From: Mesoterricola silvestris
Lineage (GTDB): Bacteria; Acidobacteriota; Holophagae; Holophagales; Holophagaceae
Assembly (NCBI RefSeq): GCF_030295405.1
Contig: NZ_AP027080.1
Coordinates: forward strand, 2,666,001-2,730,000
DNA length: 64,000 bases
Direction of reading: 5' to 3'
The position numbers and the translations under genes are program-made. Each line of letters begins with the position of its first letter. The stretch's first letter is position 1. This document shows positions 45,696 through 55,857 of this stretch, piece by piece. The notes under the pieces are model-generated. The model searched no databases. It saw only the letters and a program-made list of their open reading frames with translations, and was not told where the DNA came from.

Positions 45696-45870
45696 TGCCC
45701 CAACCCCGTTGGAGAAGCAATGGCTCGCCCTTTCACCACCGTGACCCCATTACCCGAGGAGATTCCGTTTCGCCTATCCGTGATCCCATGGCCAAGGCCT
45801 TGGACCTTGCGAAGTTCTCCTTACCGGAGAGGCCCTGAAAGGGGTCCATGTCCGGTTGGGGTTGATCGTG

Positions 45871-47160
45871 TCAGGGCGCCGTGATCCAGGAGGCAACCAG
45901 CCTGTAGACTCCGGCGTCATGAAACAAGAGACCACGCACTTGGACGTCATCACCATTGGCGAAGGAGGCGGCGCCATGAAGCTGGGTTCCGGCCTGTCGG
46001 TAGACCTGGACCGTGGTCGCCCCAGTAAGGGTGGTGAAGGCCGACCCAGTGGGCAAGGTCAAAGTGAACACCGCCTGGGACCCGCTTGCCGTGTAATTGG
46101 AGACCAATCCGTGCATACCCTGCTGCACAAGGCGAACCTGACTGGCTCCCAGGGAACTCGAGCCCCCCATCATGCCGCCACCCATCATCCCGGAGGCGCT
46201 CGGTACTTCGATCCGCTGTCCCTTGGTCAGCGTCGCCGCGCTGAAGGTCGGTACGAAAGGCAGATTCGTGAGATCGACGCCGTCCGCATCGAAGCTGTAC
46301 GGAGTGGCTGCGGGAATGGTCACCGACAGGGCAGCCGCGATAGAAGAGGTCATCATCCCGCCACCCTGGCCGCTGCCCATGGCCACCGTCACCTGGGTGG
46401 GCGGGTTCCCAGTGATGGTCGTCACCACCCCGCCTCCCATCATTCCGCCGGAACCGATGCCCATGGACTCCACCCTTTGCGCCAGATAGGTTCCATCCGC
46501 CTGGAGTGCCGCATCGACGTTCACCATCATGGCAGCGGCCATGGAACCCATGCCCGTGAAGCCCGTGCCTGCAAAGGTAGTGTTGGCATCCGTCTTGAAC
46601 GTCGCCTGCTGCATCCCCATCATCGAGCCCATGGAGAACTGCGACCCTGAAACCGCGGAAATGACACCGGTCCGGCGCTGCATCGTGCCCAGCCAGGGAT
46701 TCGTCCCGGTCCCAGAGGCCGTGCCCGTGGTCGCGGTCATTACCGGCGTGAGGGTGACGTTGCCGGACCCATCGATGGCCACGGAGGCCCCCATGTCCAT
46801 GTCGAAGCTCAGAGCCATGGGCGAAGTTCCCACCGTCATGGCCGGGCTGAAGGGAACCGTAGCGGTGAAGGGACCGGCCAGAGTCTTCTGTTTGTAGGCC
46901 AGGGCCACAGGGTCCATGTAGCCCATGGACACTCCGGAAAACGTCACCATAGCCTGGGTGTAAGTTCCCTGCGTAAGGGCCACCGAGGAAACAGGTTGCA
47001 CGTTGGCCATCAACTGCATCATTTCCATGGGGGAGGTGGAAGGTACGACATTCACCGTCCCACCGCCCGCCTGTGTGAGGGTGATGGCATTCACGTTCAT
47101 GCCGAAGGCCATGATCCAGTCGGCCGGGGCATCCCCCATGTTCACCTGCACGGTGGTGGT
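45871..47160. repeat. Tandem duplication, unit coding for the C-terminal half of the Met-rich lipoprotein
   Basis: Bases here are closely similar to 47161-48480, offset by 1320. For example the string beginning GTTGGCCATCAACTGCATC occurs at 47002 and again at 48322. Both units encode about 440 residues of the same domain order. Confidence 0.8.
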
Positions 47161-48606
47161 GCTCGCCGCGGCGGGAGGTGTAACCAGATCGGCGGTGGAG
47201 GCGATCCAGGTCGAAACCAGTTTGTAGGTTCCGGCATCATCGAACAGCAGTCCACGGACCTGAACATTGTCGCCATTGGCCAAGGTGGTAAGTCCCCGGA
47301 GTTGAGTTCCGGCCTGCTGATAGACCTGGACGGTGTTGGCCCCCGTCAGGGTGGTAAAGGCCGAATCCGAGGACAGGGTCAGGGTGAAGGCGCCCTGGGA
47401 GCCGCTGGCGGCATAGGCGGAAACCAGCCCATGGAGGCCCTGCTGTTCAAGACGCACTTGGCTTGCGGTCAGGGAACCGGACCCTCCCATCATGCCCCCG
47501 CCCATCATCCCCGCAGTGCTCACCACTTCCACCCGCTGGCCTTTTGCAAGGCTCGCGGCACCGAAAGCCGGCGTGAAGGGGAGGTTCGCCAGGTCCACGC
47601 CATCGGCATCGTAACTGTAGGGAGTCGCGGCGGGAAGGGTCACCGTCAGGGTTCCGGCGATTCCGGACGGCATCATGCCACCGCCCTGCCCTGAGTTGGC
47701 CGCCAGACTGATCTGGGTCGGCGGATTGCCGGTGATGGCCGTCACCAGGCCGCCGCCCATCATGCCGGAGGCTCCAGCACCCATGGCTTCGACCCGCTGG
47801 GCCAGAATGGATCCGTCAGCCTGCAGGGCGGCATCCACGTTGACCATCATCCCTGTCGCCATGGAACCCATGGCCGCCAGACCTGAGCCCGTGAATTGAG
47901 TGCTGGCGTTCGTAGTGAAAGTCACCTGCTGCATGCCCATCATGGCGCCCATGGTGAACTGGGGCCCGGAAACGGAGGAGACCACCCCTACCCTGTGCTG
48001 CATCGTGCCCAGCCAAGGATTGGTGCCCGTCCCCGACACCGGCGCCATGGAAGCCGTCATGACCGGCGCAAGGGTGACGTTGCCCGAACCGTCGATCGCG
48101 ACGGAAGACCCCATGTCCATGTCAAGACTCAAGGCCAGGGGTGTGGTACCAACGGTCATCACGGGGTTGAAGGGCACGGTGGCCGCATAGGGACCGGCCA
48201 TGGTCTTCTGCTTGTAAGTATGGGACACGGGATCAAGGTAGCCCATGGTGACAGCCGAGAAGGAAACCGTGGCCTGGGTATAGGTCCCGCGGGTCACCGC
48301 GAGGGAGGAGACGGGCTGGACGTTGGCCATCAACTGCATCATTTCCATGGGTGAAGCCACGGGAACCGTCTCGACCGTGCTGCCGTCGGAACCGGTCAGC
48401 TTGATCGAATTGACGGTCATGCCGAAGGCCATGATCCAGTCCGCCGGCGAATCTCCTAGGTTGACCTGGACCGAGGTTGTAGTAGCCACGGGCGGCTGGG
48501 GCATGGGAGCCGGTGATGAAGAGCCGCCGCCGCAGCCAAGCATGACCAGTCCTGCAAGGGACATCACCCCAAGGCCCATCGGATGCCACTGGATCCTGAA
48601 CGCCAT
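45871..48606 (-). CDS. Met-rich lipoprotein made of two tandem DUF4382/DUF5666-like units
   Basis: From ATG 48606 (AAGGAGC upstream) the 911-residue protein has a lipoprotein signal ending in LVMLGC. Two about 440-residue units follow, each with the order: VQVNxGDxPADWIMAFGM (DUF4382-like), SPMEMMQLMANVQPVSS, a beta-rich core, WLGTMQHR or WLGTMQRR (DUF5666-like OB folds), and MMGGG-rich loops. The high Met content (MMGGGMMGG, GAMMGMQQ) could bind Cu(I)/Ag(I), which fits the CusCBA-like efflux genes on the other side of the shared upstream region, but no function is proved. It is outer-membrane or periplasm facing by inference. It is divergent from the Cus cluster. Confidence 0.8.
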   Translation of the reverse strand: MAFRIQWHPMGLGVMSLAGLVMLGCGGGSSSPAPMPQPPVATTTSVQVNLGDSPADWIMAFGMTVNSIKLTGSDGSTVETVPVASPMEMMQLMANVQPVSSLAVTRGTYTQATVSFSAVTMGYLDPVSHTYKQKTMAGPYAATVPFNPVMTVGTTPLALSLDMDMGSSVAIDGSGNVTLAPVMTASMAPVSGTGTNPWLGTMQHRVGVVSSVSGPQFTMGAMMGMQQVTFTTNASTQFTGSGLAAMGSMATGMMVNVDAALQADGSILAQRVEAMGAGASGMMGGGLVTAITGNPPTQISLAANSGQGGGMMPSGIAGTLTVTLPAATPYSYDADGVDLANLPFTPAFGAASLAKGQRVEVVSTAGMMGGGMMGGSGSLTASQVRLEQQGLHGLVSAYAASGSQGAFTLTLSSDSAFTTLTGANTVQVYQQAGTQLRGLTTLANGDNVQVRGLLFDDAGTYKLVSTWIASTADLVTPPAAASTTTVQVNMGDAPADWIMAFGMNVNAITLTQAGGGTVNVVPSTSPMEMMQLMANVQPVSSVALTQGTYTQAMVTFSGVSMGYMDPVALAYKQKTLAGPFTATVPFSPAMTVGTSPMALSFDMDMGASVAIDGSGNVTLTPVMTATTGTASGTGTNPWLGTMQRRTGVISAVSGSQFSMGSMMGMQQATFKTDANTTFAGTGFTGMGSMAAAMMVNVDAALQADGTYLAQRVESMGIGSGGMMGGGVVTTITGNPPTQVTVAMGSGQGGGMMTSSIAAALSVTIPAATPYSFDADGVDLTNLPFVPTFSAATLTKGQRIEVPSASGMMGGGMMGGSSSLGASQVRLVQQGMHGLVSNYTASGSQAVFTLTLPTGSAFTTLTGATTVQVYRQAGTQLHGAASFANGDDVQVRGLLFHDAGVYRLVASWITAP
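47161..48480. repeat. Tandem duplication, unit coding for the N-terminal half of the Met-rich lipoprotein
   Basis: This is the second copy of the unit described at 45871-47160. Differences are scattered substitutions in frame, so the duplication is old enough to have diverged but is still recognisable at DNA level. Confidence 0.8.
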
Positions 48607-49074
48607 GTTTGCTCCTTTGTCTGTCGATCGGGATACGCAGGGACGTTCCGGATTCCCCGGTCCGAAATTACAGCAAGGATAGGTCTGAAGCTTGGATGAC
48701 GCCAAACAAATACAATTTTTATTATTAATATGACTATATGGTAATTTAGTATTTGTACTGGGAAACTGAAAATAATACCGTGCCAAGGTTCCCGAAAGAG
48801 GGCGCCAGATGTCAGCCTGGTTTCTGTTGGACCACATCCGTTCGCCCACAGATGGACAGCCCCGGACGGGCGATCCAGTCTCCCGGTTCAACCTTGGCGC
48901 TCCGGCCCATGCGGGGGTCCCATCTTCCGACGGGGTTTCCTGCCGTTGCGTCCGTGCAAACCCCGGCCTGCCGAATTGCCAGGAATACCGCCCAACATTA
49001 GAGTTTCGTTAGAACAGGTTGAAACAACTTGTGATGGCATCTGGCAGGCATAGGATGGGGAATAGGTGATTTCC
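48607..49074. promoter_or_regulatory. Divergent promoter region of the metal cluster
   Basis: This 468-base region separates the Met-rich lipoprotein gene from the Cus cluster. Bases 48700-48780 are very AT-rich (runs of A/T with TATTTG-type repeats), in sharp contrast to the flanks, and are the best candidate for promoters. An open frame at 48809-49012 looks non-coding. No perfect operator dyad was found by eye. Confidence 0.5.
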
Positions 49075-49506
49075 ATGCGTTCCATCCTCCGCTACATCGC
49101 GCTCGCTGTCCTGGCCCTGGTCGGTCCAGTGGACGGCGTCCAGGCGACAATGGCGCCTTCGACCCTGGCCTGCCGGTGCGGTTGTGCAGTGTCAACGGAT
49201 GAACCCTGCAGATGCCATGCTCCAGCCCGCCCCCAGCCTGCCGGGAAGGTGGATTCCCCCTGCCATCCCGGGTCCGCGACGTGCAGTCCATCCTCGAATG
49301 TGGTCCGGAAAACGGCATCTGGCATCAATGCCGAACCGGACTCGCCTCCGGTCAAACAGGCTGAGGCTCACCCTTGGCCCAACGATACGCTGAAGAAGGT
49401 CCAGGCCAGCCGTTCCGTGGCGGGCACGCTCCGGCGATGGGCTGGCCAGCAGAATCCGCCTCCCAACCTTGATCGATTGGCGCAACTAAAACGTTGGCTG
49501 ATTTAA
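49075..49506 (+). CDS. Exported Cys-rich small protein at the head of the Cus-like cluster
   Basis: From ATG 49075 the 143-residue protein has an N-terminal hydrophobic signal (MRSILRYIALAVLALVGPVD) and then a Cys cluster, CRCGCAVSTDEPCRCHAPA, followed by further Cys residues and a basic C-terminal tail. Such clusters bind soft metals. It precedes the CusC-like gene by 67 bases. No named family is recognised; a periplasmic metal chaperone is a guess from context. Confidence 0.6.
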   Translation: MRSILRYIALAVLALVGPVDGVQATMAPSTLACRCGCAVSTDEPCRCHAPARPQPAGKVDSPCHPGSATCSPSSNVVRKTASGINAEPDSPPVKQAEAHPWPNDTLKKVQASRSVAGTLRRWAGQQNPPPNLDRLAQLKRWLI

Positions 49507-49573
49507 GACGAAGGGAATGCCTGCCGATAGGCAGGTGGTTATGTTTTCCCATCTTGAATTCATGGAGACCGCT

Positions 49574-51007
49574 ATGCGCCAATTCGTGCGCTTGGCGTTG
49601 GGCATCATCCCGGTTGTCGGGTGGGCCCAACTTCAAGCCCAATCCCCCATTCCCCCATCTGCTCCGTACCAGCAATCCAGTTCGATTGACGATCCCCTTC
49701 TCAGGCGCTTGATCCAGGAGGCGCTCGACCGAAACCCGAGCCTGGCCCAGGCAAAGGCCCTGGTCGAGGCGGAAAAGGAACGGATCCCCCAGGCCAAGGT
49801 CCTGCCGGATCCCAGCCTGACCCTGGGGCTGCAGAACGACGGGTTCAAGGGGATCCAAGTCGGCAAGATGGAGACCAGCTATTACCAGGTGATGGTCACC
49901 CAGCCCCTGCCCTGGCCCGGTAAACGCGCCCTGAGGGGTGACATCGCCACCCTTGGGGCGGAAGCAGCGCGATCGACAACCGACCGCACTCGCCTCACCC
50001 TCATCGCGGATCTCAAGCGCGCCTACTACGGCCTCCTCCTGGTTCGCGGACAATTGGATTTGCTGGACCAGCAGGCCATGTTCTGGCAGAAAGCCAGCGA
50101 CATAACCCGTGTCCGGTACGAGGTCGGGCAAGGATCCCAGGCCGACCTGCTTCGCGCCCAGTTGGAACAGAACCGCATCCGCCAGGCGCGGTTGGCCCTG
50201 AATTCTCAGGAGGGGGTTCTCCTGGCGACTCTTAACCGCTTGCGCGGCGCCGGCGCCGCGGAATCGGTCCCAACCACGGCTCGGATCGCGGACCTCGCTC
50301 CCCAGGCACCTGCCGTTTCCGATTGGCTCCAGCGAGCCGAAAAGGAAAGCCCGGAACTCCAGGCAGCCAGGATTGGGGCGCGGCAGGCTGAACGGAGTCT
50401 GGATCTTGCCAAGCGCGATCGATATCCCGATTTTGCGGTCAGCGCGGGCCTGATGCCCCGCGGGGGCCTGGACCCCATGTGGCAGGTGGGCGTATCGATC
50501 TCACTGCCCATCTGGTCCCGGCAGAAGCAGCAACGGGCGGTTCACGAGCAGGAATACCGTCGCACCGCACAAGGTTCGGAAGCCGAGAATGTCCGAAACC
50601 TCCTCGGTCAGCGGATCCAGGAGCGGGCCACGCAGTTCCAGGCCGCCCAGGAAACCCTGAAGCTGTACAAAGAAGGTCTCCTGGTCCAGAGCGAGTCCAG
50701 TTTCCAGGCGAACCTAGCCCAGTACGAAGCCGGCCGCGCCCCCTTTCTGAGTGTGCTGGAGGCCCTCAACGGATGGATCGCGGACCGCGGGGGCTACCTT
50801 CAGGCGGTCGCCCAGGTCCTTTCCCTTCAGATTGCCCAGGAGGAGTTCAACCTCACTGGAACCCCCACCATTTCGGCCCAGAGCCTGAATTCGGCCGCCA
50901 TGGGCATGGGCGGCAGCCCCTCCGGGGCAAGCACGGCCTCTTCCCTGAAATCCGGTGCTACCCCCGCCTCCGGTGGCGATGCGGGTTCCGGCATGAAATC
51001 GATGTAA
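49574..51007 (+). CDS. TolC-family outer membrane efflux protein (CusC-like)
   Basis: From ATG 49574 (GGAG 6 bases upstream) the 477-residue protein has a signal peptide and two repeated TolC helical segments (LIQEALDRNPSLAQAKALVE near residue 40; LQAARIGARQAERSLDLAKR near residue 260; VGVSISLPIWSRQKQQRAVH in the second strand pair). Such proteins form the outer-membrane exit duct for RND pumps. Directly following genes encode the adaptor and pump, so it is the third member of a Cus/Czc-type tripartite system. A Ser/Gly/Ala-rich tail ends the protein. Confidence 0.88.
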   Translation: MRQFVRLALGIIPVVGWAQLQAQSPIPPSAPYQQSSSIDDPLLRRLIQEALDRNPSLAQAKALVEAEKERIPQAKVLPDPSLTLGLQNDGFKGIQVGKMETSYYQVMVTQPLPWPGKRALRGDIATLGAEAARSTTDRTRLTLIADLKRAYYGLLLVRGQLDLLDQQAMFWQKASDITRVRYEVGQGSQADLLRAQLEQNRIRQARLALNSQEGVLLATLNRLRGAGAAESVPTTARIADLAPQAPAVSDWLQRAEKESPELQAARIGARQAERSLDLAKRDRYPDFAVSAGLMPRGGLDPMWQVGVSISLPIWSRQKQQRAVHEQEYRRTAQGSEAENVRNLLGQRIQERATQFQAAQETLKLYKEGLLVQSESSFQANLAQYEAGRAPFLSVLEALNGWIADRGGYLQAVAQVLSLQIAQEEFNLTGTPTISAQSLNSAAMGMGGSPSGASTASSLKSGATPASGGDAGSGMKSM

Positions 51008-51020
51008 CCAGGAGCTGAAC

Positions 51021-52484
51021 ATGATTGACGAACCCGTTGAGACCCGCACTGAGCGTCCTTCCCGTTTTCGGACCATAAGCCTGATCGCCCTGGGGGTGGT
51101 TGTTGGCGTAGGCGCCACCCAGCTCATCCCCACACATCGCCATGGGGACGAGCATCCGCAGAGCGCAACTGCCCCTGCATCGGCCAGCAAGCAGATGTAC
51201 CAGTGCCCCATGCACCCCCAGATCATCATGGATCATGAAGGGAACTGCCCCATCTGCGGCATGACCCTGGTGGCGATGGAGAACGCCAAGCCCAAGGAGA
51301 AGGGCAAGATCGTCTTCTACCGCTCGCCCATGAATCCCAGCCTCACGTCCCAGGTTCCCATGAAGGACGAGATGGGCATGGAATACGTTCCGGTCTTCGA
51401 AGGAGACCTCCAAGGTGAAGGGAAAGGGACCGACACCCATGCGGCCGTGACCATCGACCATGAACGCCAACAGCTCATCGGGCTCACGACCACGAAAGTG
51501 GTTGAAGGCCCGGTCAGCGGAGAATTGCGGGCCGTCGGCCGCGTGGTCGTGGACGAAACCCGGGTCCGTAAAGTGAACGTGAAAGTTGATGGGTTCGTCG
51601 AAAAGCTGTACGTGGATTTCCTCGGGAAGCCGGTGACCAAGGGGACTCCCTTGTTCAGCCTCTACAGCCCCGAATTCGTCAGTGCCCAGCGGGAGTTCCT
51701 CCTGGCCCTAAAGACCCAGAAGGCCCTGGCTGGAGGCACCATGCAGACCAGCGGCGGCGATCTGCTGGAAGCCGCGCGCCGCCGGCTGTCCCTTTGGGAC
51801 GTGCCCAAGGAGGCCATCGAGCACCTGGAAAGCACAGGCGAGGTTCTTCGGGCCTTGACGCTCAGGAGCCCGATCTCTGGCGTCGTCACGGCCAAGAATG
51901 TCGTGGAAGGCGCCCGGATCACCCCCGCGGACATCCCCTTCGAGATCACCGACCTCAGCAGCGTGTGGGTCCAGGTGGACATTTATGAAGCGGAGATCGC
52001 CCGCGCGAAGGTCGGCATGGCTTCGGACCTGACGATTTCGACCTACCCCGGCAAGGTCTTCAAAGGGCGGGTCGCCTTCGTCGACCCCCTCATGGACCCC
52101 AAGACCCGGACCGCGCGGGTCCGCCTCGAAGTTCCGAACCCCAAGGGTGAGCTCAAACCGGAAATGTTCGGCGAAGTGGTGCTCCGGGGCCAGGGGCACA
52201 AGGGCATTCTCGTCCCCCTGGATGCGGTTCTGGATGCTGGAACTTCCAAAGTGGTCTTCATTGCTCTGGGCGACGGGAAGTTCGAACCCCAGGAAGTCAC
52301 CGTGGGCGCAGGTGCAGGTGAGAAAGTCGAAGTCCTTTCCGGCCTGAAGCCTGGAGATGAAGTTGTGACCCGTGCCAACTTCCTGGTCGATTCCGAATCC
52401 CGCTTGAAGGCGGCCCTGGCCCACATGAGCCAGAAGGGCTCCTCCCAGCCAGCCGCTGCCCAAACGGGCGGCCACCAGCACTGA
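51021..52484 (+). CDS. cusB: RND efflux periplasmic adaptor (CusB-like) with heavy-metal-binding domain
   Basis: The 487-residue protein has an N-terminal TM anchor (residues 18-38) and a heavy-metal-binding domain YQCPMHPQIIMDHEGNCPIC near residue 58. A second, Cys-less version follows (YRSPMNPSLTSQVPMKDEMG, GMEYVPV). The CusB adaptor core then follows: LYSPEFVSAQREFL, LRSPISGVVTAKNVVEGARI, VWVQVDIYEAEIA, VDPLMDPKTRTARVR. It ends with a His-rich tail (GGHQH). CusB hands Cu(I)/Ag(I) to CusA and CusC. It is 13 bases after the CusC-like gene and 10 before the pump. Confidence 0.92.
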   Translation: MIDEPVETRTERPSRFRTISLIALGVVVGVGATQLIPTHRHGDEHPQSATAPASASKQMYQCPMHPQIIMDHEGNCPICGMTLVAMENAKPKEKGKIVFYRSPMNPSLTSQVPMKDEMGMEYVPVFEGDLQGEGKGTDTHAAVTIDHERQQLIGLTTTKVVEGPVSGELRAVGRVVVDETRVRKVNVKVDGFVEKLYVDFLGKPVTKGTPLFSLYSPEFVSAQREFLLALKTQKALAGGTMQTSGGDLLEAARRRLSLWDVPKEAIEHLESTGEVLRALTLRSPISGVVTAKNVVEGARITPADIPFEITDLSSVWVQVDIYEAEIARAKVGMASDLTISTYPGKVFKGRVAFVDPLMDPKTRTARVRLEVPNPKGELKPEMFGEVVLRGQGHKGILVPLDAVLDAGTSKVVFIALGDGKFEPQEVTVGAGAGEKVEVLSGLKPGDEVVTRANFLVDSESRLKAALAHMSQKGSSQPAAAQTGGHQH

Positions 52485-52494
52485 GGAGCCTCCC

Positions 52495-55400
52495 ATGAGC
52501 GGAAACACGGCCTACGACCCCGAACATCCAACATTCCTTCAACGCATCATCCGTTTTTCAGCGGAGAACCGCTGGCTGGTGATGGCCGCCACCGCGGTGA
52601 TGCTCGTCATGTCCTTCTGGACCATGCGCAACATCCCGATGGATGCCCTGCCTGACCTCAGCGACACCCAGGTGATCGTCTACAGCAAGTGGGACCGAAG
52701 TCCCGACATCGTCGAGGACCAAGTCACCTACCCCATCGTCACGGCGCTCCTGGGTGCCCCCAAGGTAAAGGCTGTGAGGGCGCTGTCGGATTTCGGCTTC
52801 TCCTACGTCTACATCGTCTTCGAGGACGGGACGGACATCTACTGGGCAAGGTCCAGGACACTGGAGTACCTCAGCAAGATCACTTCGAGCCTGCCGACCG
52901 GCGTCGTGCCAACCATCGGCCCGGACGCCACGTCCGTGGGATGGGTCTACCAGTACGCTCTGGTGGACCATAGCGGCAAACACAGCAGTGATGAATTGCG
53001 CTCCCTGCAGGACTGGTTCCTTCGATACGGCATTCAGAGCACACCAGGCGTGGCGGAAGTGGCCACGGTTGGCGGACAGGCGCGGCAGTTCCAGGTGCAG
53101 GTGAACCCCAACAAGATGGCGGCCTACAAGATCCCCATCGAGTCCGTCATCGGCGCCGTGAAGTCGGCCAACTCGGAAGTCGGAGGGCGCCTGGTCGAGT
53201 ACTCCGGCCGGGAATACATGGTTCGAGGTAGGGGCTATGTGAAGACGACCAAAGACCTGGAAGACGCAGTCCTGAAGGCGGAGAATGGCACCCCCATCCG
53301 GCTTGGGGAGGTTGCCACCGTGTCCCTCGGCCCAGAAATGCGGCGGGGACTGGCGGACCTGGACGGCCATGGTGACGCAGTCGGTGGAATCGTCGTCATG
53401 CGTCAGGGCGAGAACGCCCTGAATGTCATCGAACGCGTGAAAGCCAAGATTGCCGAGCTCAAGCAGGGATTGCCGGAAGGCGTGGAGGTCGTCACCACCT
53501 ACGACCGGTCCGAATTGATCCACAAAGCCATCGAGACCGTGAAGCACAAGCTCATCGAGGAGATGATCGTCGTCTCGATCATCATCCTGGTTTTCCTGTG
53601 GCACATCCCCTCGGCCATCGTTCCCATCATCACCATCCCGGTCAGCGTGGCCTTGGCCTTCATCCCGATGTTCGGCATCGGCCAGAATGCCAATCTCATG
53701 AGCCTCGCCGGCATCGCAATCTCCATCGGCGTCCTGGTGGACGGGGCCATCGTGGAGGTGGAAAACGCCTACAAGAAGATCGAACGGTGGATCGAAGCTG
53801 GAAAACCAGGTGACTTCCATACGGTCCGGTTGGAAGCCCTGATGGAAGTCGGCCCGTCGGTATTCTTCTCCCTGCTCGTGGTGGCGGTGAGCTTCCTGCC
53901 CATCTTCACCCTGCTGGACCAGGAAGGCCGGCTCTTCAAACCCTTGGCCTTCTCCAAGAACTTCGCCATGGGCATAGCAGCACTTCTTGCCCTGACCCTC
54001 GACCCGGCCATGCGCATGCTTTTCGCCCGGGTGGAGCCATTCATGTTCAAGCCGAAATGGCTTGCCTGGACCCTCACCCAGGTGGCGGTCGGCAAATATT
54101 ACGCCGAGGAGAAGCATCCCATCAGCGTATTCCTCCACCGCATCTACGAACGGCCTTGCCGCTTCGTGGTGAAGCACGCCAAGGCGACCATCGGGGTTGC
54201 CGTGCTGTTGGTCCTGGGCACGATTCCGGCGTTCCTCCATCTTGGCAGTGAGTTCATGCCTCCCCTGAACGAGGGAACCCTACTCTACATGCCTTCCACG
54301 CTGCCGGGTCTCAGCCAGACCGAAGCCCAGCGCATCCTCCAGGTGCAGGACCGGATGATCCGGACCGTGCCTGAGGTGGACACCGTCTTCGGCAAGGCAG
54401 GACGGGCGGATACGGCCACCGATCCGGCGCCCTTCTCCATGATGGAGACCGTGATCAACCTGAAGCCTGAGGATCAGTGGAGAGAAAAACCCCGGTGGTA
54501 CAGCAACTGGGCTCCCAATTTCCTGAAGGCCGTACTCCGTCCGATCTGGAGGGACAAGATCTCCCAGGAGGAGATCGTGGCCGAACTTGACCGGGTGGTG
54601 AAGTTGCCCGCCATCCCCAACGCTTGGACCATGCCCATCAAGGCCCGCCTCGACATGCTCTCCACAGGCATCCGGACACCGGTGGGGCTCAAGATCAACG
54701 GCGCGGACCTGGAGAGCATCCAGAAGATCGCCGTGGACGCCGAGCGCATCCTTCAGGGGGTCCCGGGCACCCGCAGCGCCTTCGCGGAACGCACGGCCCA
54801 GGGTTACTTCTTGGACTTCGTCCTGAAGCGTGACCAACTGGCCCGCTATGGCCTGAGTGTCGAGCAGGCCAACATGCTGATCATGACCGCCATTGGCGGC
54901 GACAATCAGAGCACCGTCTACGACGGTCGCGCCCGCTACCCCGTGAACGTCCGGTATGCCCGGGATTATCGCGAGAACCCCGACGCCCTGAAGCGCGTCC
55001 TCATTCCAGCTCCCAATGGGGCCCTCATCCCCATGGAGGAGATCGCGGACCTGAAATGGGCCAATGGCCCAGCCATGATCCGGGACGAGAACGGGCAAAT
55101 GAATGGCTATGTGCTGGTTGACTTCGACACCGCCAAGGTGGACGTCGGCACCTATGTCCACAATGCCAAGGCAGCCATTGAAAAGGAACTCAAACTCCCC
55201 GCTGGCTATAGCCTGACCTGGTCAGGACAGTACGAGAACATGATCCGCGTGAAGGAACGGCTGAAGCTCATCCTGCCCATCACGCTCGTCCTGATCTTCG
55301 GCCTTCTTTACGCCAACACCAAGAGTGCCTTCAAGGCCTCCATCGTAATGCTGGCCGTGCCCTTCAGCGCCATCGGCGCCTTCTGGTTCCTCTACTTCCT

Positions 55401-55839
55401 CGGCTACAACATGAGCATTGCGGTATGGGTGGGTCTCATCGCTCTGATGGGCCTGGACGCGGAGACCGGCGTCTTCATGCTCCTCTTCTTGGACCTGAGC
55501 CATGAGGAGGCCCGCAAGGAAGGCCGGCTCAAGACCACGACCGACCTGGTCGAAGCCATCATCCACGGCGCTGTGAAGCGGGTACGGCCCAAGGCGATGA
55601 CGGTGTTTGCGGCCTTCATGGGCCTTCTCCCCATCATGTGGAGCACCGGCACCGGGGCGGACGTCATGAAGCGAATAGCAGCGCCCATGGTGGGTGGTCT
55701 CGCAACCAGCTTCATCCTTGAACTGCTCGTCTACCCCTCCATTTATTACCTATGGAAGCGAAAGGAAGTGGTTGAAGGCCCCCTAACGGAGGTTTTCATT
55801 GCCCATGACCCCATGGCGGAATTCAAAACCCAGCACTAG
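52495..55839 (+). CDS. cusA: Heavy-metal RND efflux pump (CusA/CzcA family)
   Basis: The 1114-residue protein has the 12-TM RND architecture. It opens MSGNTAYDPEHPTFLQRIIR, shows the early signature NIPMDALPDLSDTQVIVYSK, the central GVLVDGAIVEVENAYKKIER in TM4 with the proton-relay Asp, and a second set of TMs with LIALMGLDAETGVFMLLF. Methionine-containing segments in the periplasmic part (FSMMETVINLKP) fit Cu(I)/Ag(I) rather than divalent metals. Family length is typically about 1040-1060, so the protein is slightly long. Operon with CusB and CusC fixes its role as the energy-coupled pump. Confidence 0.94.
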   Translation: MSGNTAYDPEHPTFLQRIIRFSAENRWLVMAATAVMLVMSFWTMRNIPMDALPDLSDTQVIVYSKWDRSPDIVEDQVTYPIVTALLGAPKVKAVRALSDFGFSYVYIVFEDGTDIYWARSRTLEYLSKITSSLPTGVVPTIGPDATSVGWVYQYALVDHSGKHSSDELRSLQDWFLRYGIQSTPGVAEVATVGGQARQFQVQVNPNKMAAYKIPIESVIGAVKSANSEVGGRLVEYSGREYMVRGRGYVKTTKDLEDAVLKAENGTPIRLGEVATVSLGPEMRRGLADLDGHGDAVGGIVVMRQGENALNVIERVKAKIAELKQGLPEGVEVVTTYDRSELIHKAIETVKHKLIEEMIVVSIIILVFLWHIPSAIVPIITIPVSVALAFIPMFGIGQNANLMSLAGIAISIGVLVDGAIVEVENAYKKIERWIEAGKPGDFHTVRLEALMEVGPSVFFSLLVVAVSFLPIFTLLDQEGRLFKPLAFSKNFAMGIAALLALTLDPAMRMLFARVEPFMFKPKWLAWTLTQVAVGKYYAEEKHPISVFLHRIYERPCRFVVKHAKATIGVAVLLVLGTIPAFLHLGSEFMPPLNEGTLLYMPSTLPGLSQTEAQRILQVQDRMIRTVPEVDTVFGKAGRADTATDPAPFSMMETVINLKPEDQWREKPRWYSNWAPNFLKAVLRPIWRDKISQEEIVAELDRVVKLPAIPNAWTMPIKARLDMLSTGIRTPVGLKINGADLESIQKIAVDAERILQGVPGTRSAFAERTAQGYFLDFVLKRDQLARYGLSVEQANMLIMTAIGGDNQSTVYDGRARYPVNVRYARDYRENPDALKRVLIPAPNGALIPMEEIADLKWANGPAMIRDENGQMNGYVLVDFDTAKVDVGTYVHNAKAAIEKELKLPAGYSLTWSGQYENMIRVKERLKLILPITLVLIFGLLYANTKSAFKASIVMLAVPFSAIGAFWFLYFLGYNMSIAVWVGLIALMGLDAETGVFMLLFLDLSHEEARKEGRLKTTTDLVEAIIHGAVKRVRPKAMTVFAAFMGLLPIMWSTGTGADVMKRIAAPMVGGLATSFILELLVYPSIYYLWKRKEVVEGPLTEVFIAHDPMAEFKTQH

Positions 55840-55857
55840 CACTCTTCTGGAGACCTG

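Noticed and set aside
48809-49012. Short plus-strand ORF in the divergent metal promoter region
   Set aside because: No ribosome site, no recognisable domain, and it lies in a promoter region.
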